From Steromphala cineraria (lineage: Eukaryota; Mollusca; Gastropoda; Trochida; Trochidae), in the NCBI GenBank assembly GCA_916613615.1, contig OU744736.1, forward strand, positions 7,404,224 to 7,468,223: DNA of 64,000 nt, read 5' to 3'. How positions within the stretch are numbered: position 1 is the first letter of the stretch; every line of letters starts with the position of its first letter. Made by a program: the position numbers and the translations under genes. Below, in pieces: positions 60,201-64,000 of the stretch. The notes below the pieces were generated by a model. The model was not told the origin of the DNA, did not search any database, and saw only the letters and a program-made list of their open reading frames with translations.

Positions 60201-63200
60201 ACTCTGCTGCTTGAGGGAGTCCTGCAGACCCTCCGACTTGCTGCCACAAAACTCCTCGCCTATCTCGATCATCCTGAGTCAAACAGAAGTTACTTCAAGT
60301 AGTTTGTAAATATATACAATATGACCATGGCAGACTGAATCATCACTTTGAAGTCCTTCATGCTTAAGGCCTTATTTCAATCATGTTCAGAGTGTTAATC
60401 CTCAAGGTTGATCCTTGCTACAGACAATTTTTTATAAAACATAATAAGGGATGCATTGGTGGATTGGAGCCCCTTCTAGAACTGCCTCTGAAGGATGGCA
60501 TTCTCAATAAGTATAAGACTTAGAAGAGGATAACTCGAAGCCGTGTCAAAGTACATGAATCTTTCAGAATATTATACATCATGGAATCTTATACACATTC
60601 ATCAAGCTCCATTCAGCAACTTGTCTGACCTGTTGATGATATCAAGAACCTTGATAAACTCGTCCAGTTTGAAGACGGAGAGGTCAGTCCCGAGGATGAA
60701 GGTCTTGACCTTTTGCTGGACATCCTGCCACACGCGGCCCCGCCCATACTCCAGCTTCTGCATCACATAGCGCCTGTTGAACGTCGCCTCCACCGAGCTG
60801 CACCCACCTCCAGACTCCCCTGGGTGATTGATAAAGGTGCACTTACTACCAGACTACTCTGGATGATAAATCAAGGTTTGTCCTTGTTCGATCTTAATCA
60901 GGAAAAAGATAGAGTGGAAAATATTGGGAATGCTTTGCAAATTTGTTTAGCTGAGGTGGTTATTTGGCCTATTTAGCACTTATGAGCCCTTTTAAAAGTA
61001 GAATTTTCCTACTACTTGAAACCTTCAGGTACTTTTAACAAAAATGGATTATTTTAAAATCAAAATGCTGACCAGCCTGGTCGGGTGTTGCCGTGTCATG
61101 GTCGTGTGTCTCGTGCCACTGCATGGTTCTGTAGTAGCTCTTCATGACACTCCACAGAGCCTTACACAGGTCTACCAGACACGGAGTGAACGTCTCCATC
61201 GTTATGTGCTGCAAATATTCAATTATTGAGCTGTAGAACTAATGCAACCATTCAGGGAGGGTTCACAAATACCAATTGAAAGGGGTAGGTCATACTTTGG
61301 GTTGGTCCCTTACAGAGTGACGGTCTTAATCCTTATGTGTTAAAATTGTTTAATTATGCAAGGGTTGCACTAATACAATAAGCCAATCAATGCTGCAATT
61401 GGTCAATGATCAAAAACAGTGACTTGCATTGTGACGTCCCTTAATATGATGAAATGCATCCTATTCCGACCTGACTGCAACAGCTCACAAATTTCTGATG
61501 CATGAAATAGGGCTATTATGTTCCATTTAATCATAATCTACCTTGCACAAGTCTGAGTACTGCCTCTTCTGAAAGTTTGAACTGCCGGTGCCTGAACAGA
61601 GCTCCACATAGCCCAGCACCATCGTGAATGCAGTGTTGTGGATCGCACTGGCGAAGTGCATGTGCAGCTGGTCCATAGCAGTCTGAAAACAATTACATCA
61701 GAACCTCGGTAATGTACTGTCCATGTTACATAATGACTTAAAGAACTAGTTAGCAGTCGCAGAAGAAGATGAAAAAGGTTTTAGGGTGTGGCTCCTGTGA
61801 TTCTTACAAGGTACAGAAGATCACCATTTTTCAAATCATAATCCTTATTGGTCAAGATGTATATTAGACCTCAATTGTCTTCAGTCAGAGATTCCAGAGA
61901 AGAAGTTGAAAGGACGCAAAGTCTATGGACGTGTGGATTGACCATGGATGCAAACTCATAGGCCATGTCCTATGTAAATGCAGGTAATGAGTGTGTACCA
62001 GCATCCTTGAATCACAACTCTTCAAAAAGACAAGATTTACAGTATTTGGTAAAAACAGAGAATTAAACTTTTTGGTAAACACTTAAAAAAATTATCTTGA
62101 CATCAGCTGATAACAGGAACATGAGACAAGTGACCCGAGTTTTGCTGAGAATCGACATATTGTACCATTTGCTATGCATCCGATTAAAATAATGAATAGC
62201 CGTACTGTTACACCTCTTAAAATTACCTGAGTTTTTCCAAGGAGTCTGTAGGCAGTCTGCACCTTCTCATAGTGGTTGACATCGAAATTGGAGCAGGTTT
62301 TGGAGAGAGCGACATCAAGCTGTTCCTCAATCATCTCCAGAGTGTCCTGCAGCTTGGAGCTCAACTCACTGTCACACAATGTTATACAACTCAACTCACT
62401 AGGACACAATGTTATACAACTCATCTCACTGGGACACAATGTTATACAACTCATCTCACTGGGACACAATGTTATACAACTCATCTCACTGTCACACAAT
62501 GTTATACAACTTATCTCACTGTCACACAATGTTATACAACTCAACTCACTAGGACACAATGTTATACAACTCATCTCACTGGGACACAATGTTATACAAC
62601 TCATCTCACTGGGACACAATGTTATACAACTCATCTCACTGGGACACAATGTTATACAACTCATCTCACTGGGACACAATATAATACAACTTATCTCACT
62701 GTCACACAATGTTATACAACTCATCTCACTGTCACACAATGTTATACAACTCATCTCACTGGGACACAATGTTATACAACTCATCTCACTGTCACACAAT
62801 GTTATACAACTTATCTCACTGTCACACAATGTTATACAACTCATCTCACTGGGACACAATATAATACAACTCAACTCACTAGGAAACAATATGATACAAC
62901 TTATCTCACAGTGACACAATGTAATACAACTCAACTCACAATGATATATAACTCAACTTGCTGTGACACAATGTAATTCAACTCAACTTACTGTCACACA
63001 ATGTACTACAACTCAACCTAATGGGACACAATGTAACACAATTCATCTCATTGTGATACAATGTAATATATACATGAACTCTCTGTGACACAAGGTAATA
63101 CAACTATGTGTGAAGATTGTAACTTCTCTTATCAACAAATGGTTAGCGCTTAAAAAATCCACAAGATTAACACTTCCAATACACTATTGAGATACTGATT

Positions 63201-63664
63201 GAAGAGAAGCCTTGTATTGACTGTACCTGATACAGTTGTAGTGCCTGAACGTGCTGGCAGCCTTCTGACACTCCAGACACAGCTGTATAGCTCCACAGTA
63301 GTCTTCCTCCTGGTGTTGACACATCAACATCAACATTAACATCAACATTGGTACCCCGGTAATAACAATATGAAGTGTTCCAATAAAGCCCTGCATAGAC
63401 GTATCATTGAGTGATCTCTCTAGGTGCTTGTGACATGAATATAAGTTGGTAACGGAGCTGTATTAACATGAGCCAAAATGTGTTTAAACCAACTTAGTAT
63501 AAAGGTCTTTGCAGAAAAATTGCTTCCAAAATATTTCGATTTAATCAAGAACCTACCTATCTATTAATTCCACTGTCCCTGAAAAATGCTAATTTATTAT
63601 AATATTACATATATAAAAAATACCTTACCTCCATCATCTCTCGTAGTCTTAGATCTGTTCTTTG
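48091..63664 (-). CDS. VPS50: VPS50 / syndetin (EARP complex subunit), 3' part, 21 exons
   Basis: VPS50 replaces VPS54 in the VPS51-VPS52-VPS53 tether to form EARP, acting in recycling of endosomal cargo and, in neurons, dense-core vesicle maturation. Exons, 5' to 3': 63664-63629, 63309-63227, 62368-62227, 61682-61542, 61208-61073, 60819-60630, 60273-60175, 59724-59634, 59031-58843, 58199-58093, 57421-57333, 56945-56854, 56506-56480, 56053-55943, 55667-55570, 53817-53721, 53146-52988, 52636-52515, 51862-51764, 48746-48656, 48204-48091. All join in phase and give 770 residues plus stop; about 190 N-terminal residues lie off the right edge, judged from the 964-residue human protein. Strong landmarks are [55 protein letters not shown] (start of the C-terminal domain) and [18 protein letters not shown]. 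Confidence 0.94.
48530..48655 (-). promoter_or_regulatory. G-rich tract just inside the last VPS50 intron
   Basis: The plus strand is a run of CCCC, CCCCTGCCCC and TTCCCCTCCC blocks, so the transcribed strand carries many GGGG runs within about 110 nt after the donor of exon 48746-48656. Such runs can act as intronic splicing enhancers or form RNA G-quadruplexes. The sequence also looks like a degenerate ~30-bp repeat. Confidence 0.4.
50540..51340 (+). mobile_element. Pearl/HINE-like element with terminal ACCCCCGC hairpin, in a VPS50 intron
   Basis: About four ~170-bp units share 'AATTCAATATGGCTGCCATG', GCGGCCATCTTGG, CTACCTTTCTGTG(C/A)GGAAT and GGTATAACATACTACAAT. A long GGAC/GGACTGAC microsatellite (51211-51290) follows. 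It ends in a hairpin with stems ATACCCCCGC (51307-51316) and GCGGGGGTAT (51329-51338). The left terminus was not pinned down. Confidence 0.7.
54219..55524 (+). mobile_element. Pearl/HINE-like element, AGCAGCCCC family, in a VPS50 intron
   Basis: AGCAGCCCC (54247-54255) pairs with GGGGCTGCT (55515-55523). The right end is a perfect 12-bp-stem hairpin (TAGCAGCCCCGT ... ACGGGGCTGCTA, 55495-55524), and the left end holds TTTGCGGGATACCGCAAA, another foldback. Core units of ~430 bp repeat TGACCTTGACCTTTGACCTT, AGCACAAAAACTTTTCAAGT and AACACTTTTTATTGAGTATAAC. A (GGC)9 tract at about 55445-55471 replaces the usual GGAC microsatellite. Confidence 0.8.
56480..56506 (-). CDS. VPS50: VPS50 27-nt microexon
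   Basis: Nine codons (VYTFFGSEL) lie between TTTTTCAG and a consensus donor (TTG|GTAAGT). Both junctions are phase 0, so skipping would leave the frame intact. The residues fall just after QLFDYILYT in the conserved C-terminal domain. Confidence 0.85.
57142..57191 (-). pseudogene. Diverged duplicate of VPS50 exon 57421-57333 (3' half)
   Basis: Fifty bases match 57333-57382 at 37 positions, and the donor (G|GTAAGT) is kept. The reading frame is also kept: [18 protein letters not shown] compares with [18 protein letters not shown] in the real exon. No good acceptor precedes it; a weak phase-compatible AG is at about 57250. It could be a relic or an alternative exon. Confidence 0.6.
57534..58014. 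repeat. ~90-bp direct duplication flanking a HINE-like element
   Basis: 57534-57627 and 57928-58014 share TTCAGCAG(T), GCGAGTATCAGGTTTA, AAACTTGTGATGT, GGGCAAG and CTTGTTCAA(C/A)TTG in order. The element 57640-57920 lies exactly between the two copies. Confidence 0.6.
57640..57920 (+). mobile_element. Minimal single-unit element of the AGCTCATC HINE family
   Basis: It opens AGAGCCATTGCCTCTGTAGA, has one core unit (GGGTCACAAAATCTACAATT then CAGGAGTCTGTACACAAAG), a GGAT microsatellite (about 57845-57863), and ends 'CAGGCCAGAAGAGCTAA'. It is the same family as 27727-29030, but with one unit instead of about eight. Confidence 0.75.
61740..61985 (+). mobile_element. Degenerate fragment of the AGCTCATC HINE family
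   Basis: GAAGAAGATGAAAAAGGTTT, TAGGGTGTGGCTCCTGTG, TCATAATCCT and 'CGCAAAGTCTATGGACG' echo the core and right end of the element at 27.7 kb. Termini are lost. Confidence 0.45.
62369..63110. repeat. 30-bp minisatellite (~20 units) abutting a VPS50 exon
   Basis: The plus-strand unit is CTCACTG(TC/GG)ACACAAT then GTTATACAACTCAT. It is nearly perfect from 62369 to about 62880, and degenerate to about 63110. The array begins exactly at the 3' splice site of exon 62368-62227, and each unit ends on the minus strand in AG followed by TGAG, like the true junction. Long frames on both strands (for example minus 62934-62092) come from the 30-bp periodicity. Confidence 0.92.
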
Positions 63665-64000
63665 CTGAAAACAATAAATAAAAGATAATAGAATAACGTT
63701 TTATAGCTTACTGAAAAAAACTTAAACATGGACGATGAAACATTTTGATAAACCAACGAGTTATTGTTTTTCGCCGATTGGGCAATATTTCAGCCATTAG
63801 CGGCTTTGATAAACAAAGCATGAAAGATTTCATACCGTATTCGCCGTAATAAGCCCTTAAAAAATTGACTTGGGTGGGCGCTTATTAAAATGATGTGTGA
63901 GCGCTTAAAATTATGTGAGAAACGAACGAAAAATAAAGACTACTCAAGTGGAACTGTGTTTAGGTTGTCCTTCATAATTGATACAGACGTTCAAAACATA
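63665..64000 (-). other. VPS50: VPS50 intron running off the window
   Basis: No exon was recognised. A diverged copy of the dispersed repeat seen at 33525 lies at about 63756-63812 (GAGTTATTGTTTTTCGCC, CAGCCATTAGCGGC). Confidence 0.5.

Noticed and set aside
62092..62976. Long open frames on both strands (280, 234 and 212 codons) with 10-residue repeats
   Set aside because: They arise because the minisatellite unit is 30 bp and lacks stops in several frames. Only the part 62368-62227 (minus) is real coding sequence.
1..64000. Autonomous transposase, reverse transcriptase or Rep/helicase gene
   Set aside because: I looked for long frames with such motifs and found none; all mobile elements here appear non-autonomous.

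Overview
This is a window of an AT-rich animal nuclear genome, most likely a mollusc and probably a bivalve. The genes have short exons with canonical GT-AG introns. The non-coding DNA is full of tandem-core elements that carry a GGAC-type microsatellite and end in a GC-rich hairpin, the architecture described for bivalve 'pearl' (Helentron-associated, HINE) elements. The species cannot be named from the sequence alone.

Layout. (1) 1-16 kb has no recognised conserved gene. It holds several mobile elements and one unrecognised minus-strand gene candidate (start at 8104, polyadenylation signal near 5000). (2) 16059-18332 (+) is a complete, intronless exonuclease 1 gene (EXO1, 757 aa). (3) 19.3-22.2 kb is repeats. 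(4) 42604 down to 22721 (-) is a complete NAT10 gene (RNA cytidine acetyltransferase), reconstructed here as 26 coding exons that join in frame to 1034 aa; it is tail-to-tail with EXO1. (5) 42.6-48.1 kb is intergenic or 3' UTR sequence, with a possible SINE and short tandem repeats. (6) 63664 down to 48091 (-) is the 3' part of VPS50 (syndetin): 21 exons giving the C-terminal 770 residues, with the N-terminus beyond the right edge. NAT10 and VPS50 point the same way.

Functionally the three genes are unrelated housekeeping genes: mismatch repair and resection (EXO1), rRNA/tRNA acetylation (NAT10), and endosomal recycling tethering (VPS50, EARP complex). Nothing suggests co-regulation. All exon boundaries were read by eye from reading frame, family resemblance and splice consensus.

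The most unusual structure is in VPS50. A 30-bp minisatellite abuts an exon, and its unit appears to be a copy of that exon's own 3' splice junction. This gives about 20 tandem candidate acceptors, each of which would add 10 in-frame residues. Other points of note are a diverged duplicate of a VPS50 exon, a tandem duplication covering the VPS50 stop codon, and an exact 25-bp copy of EXO1 coding sequence 1.4 kb upstream of the gene.
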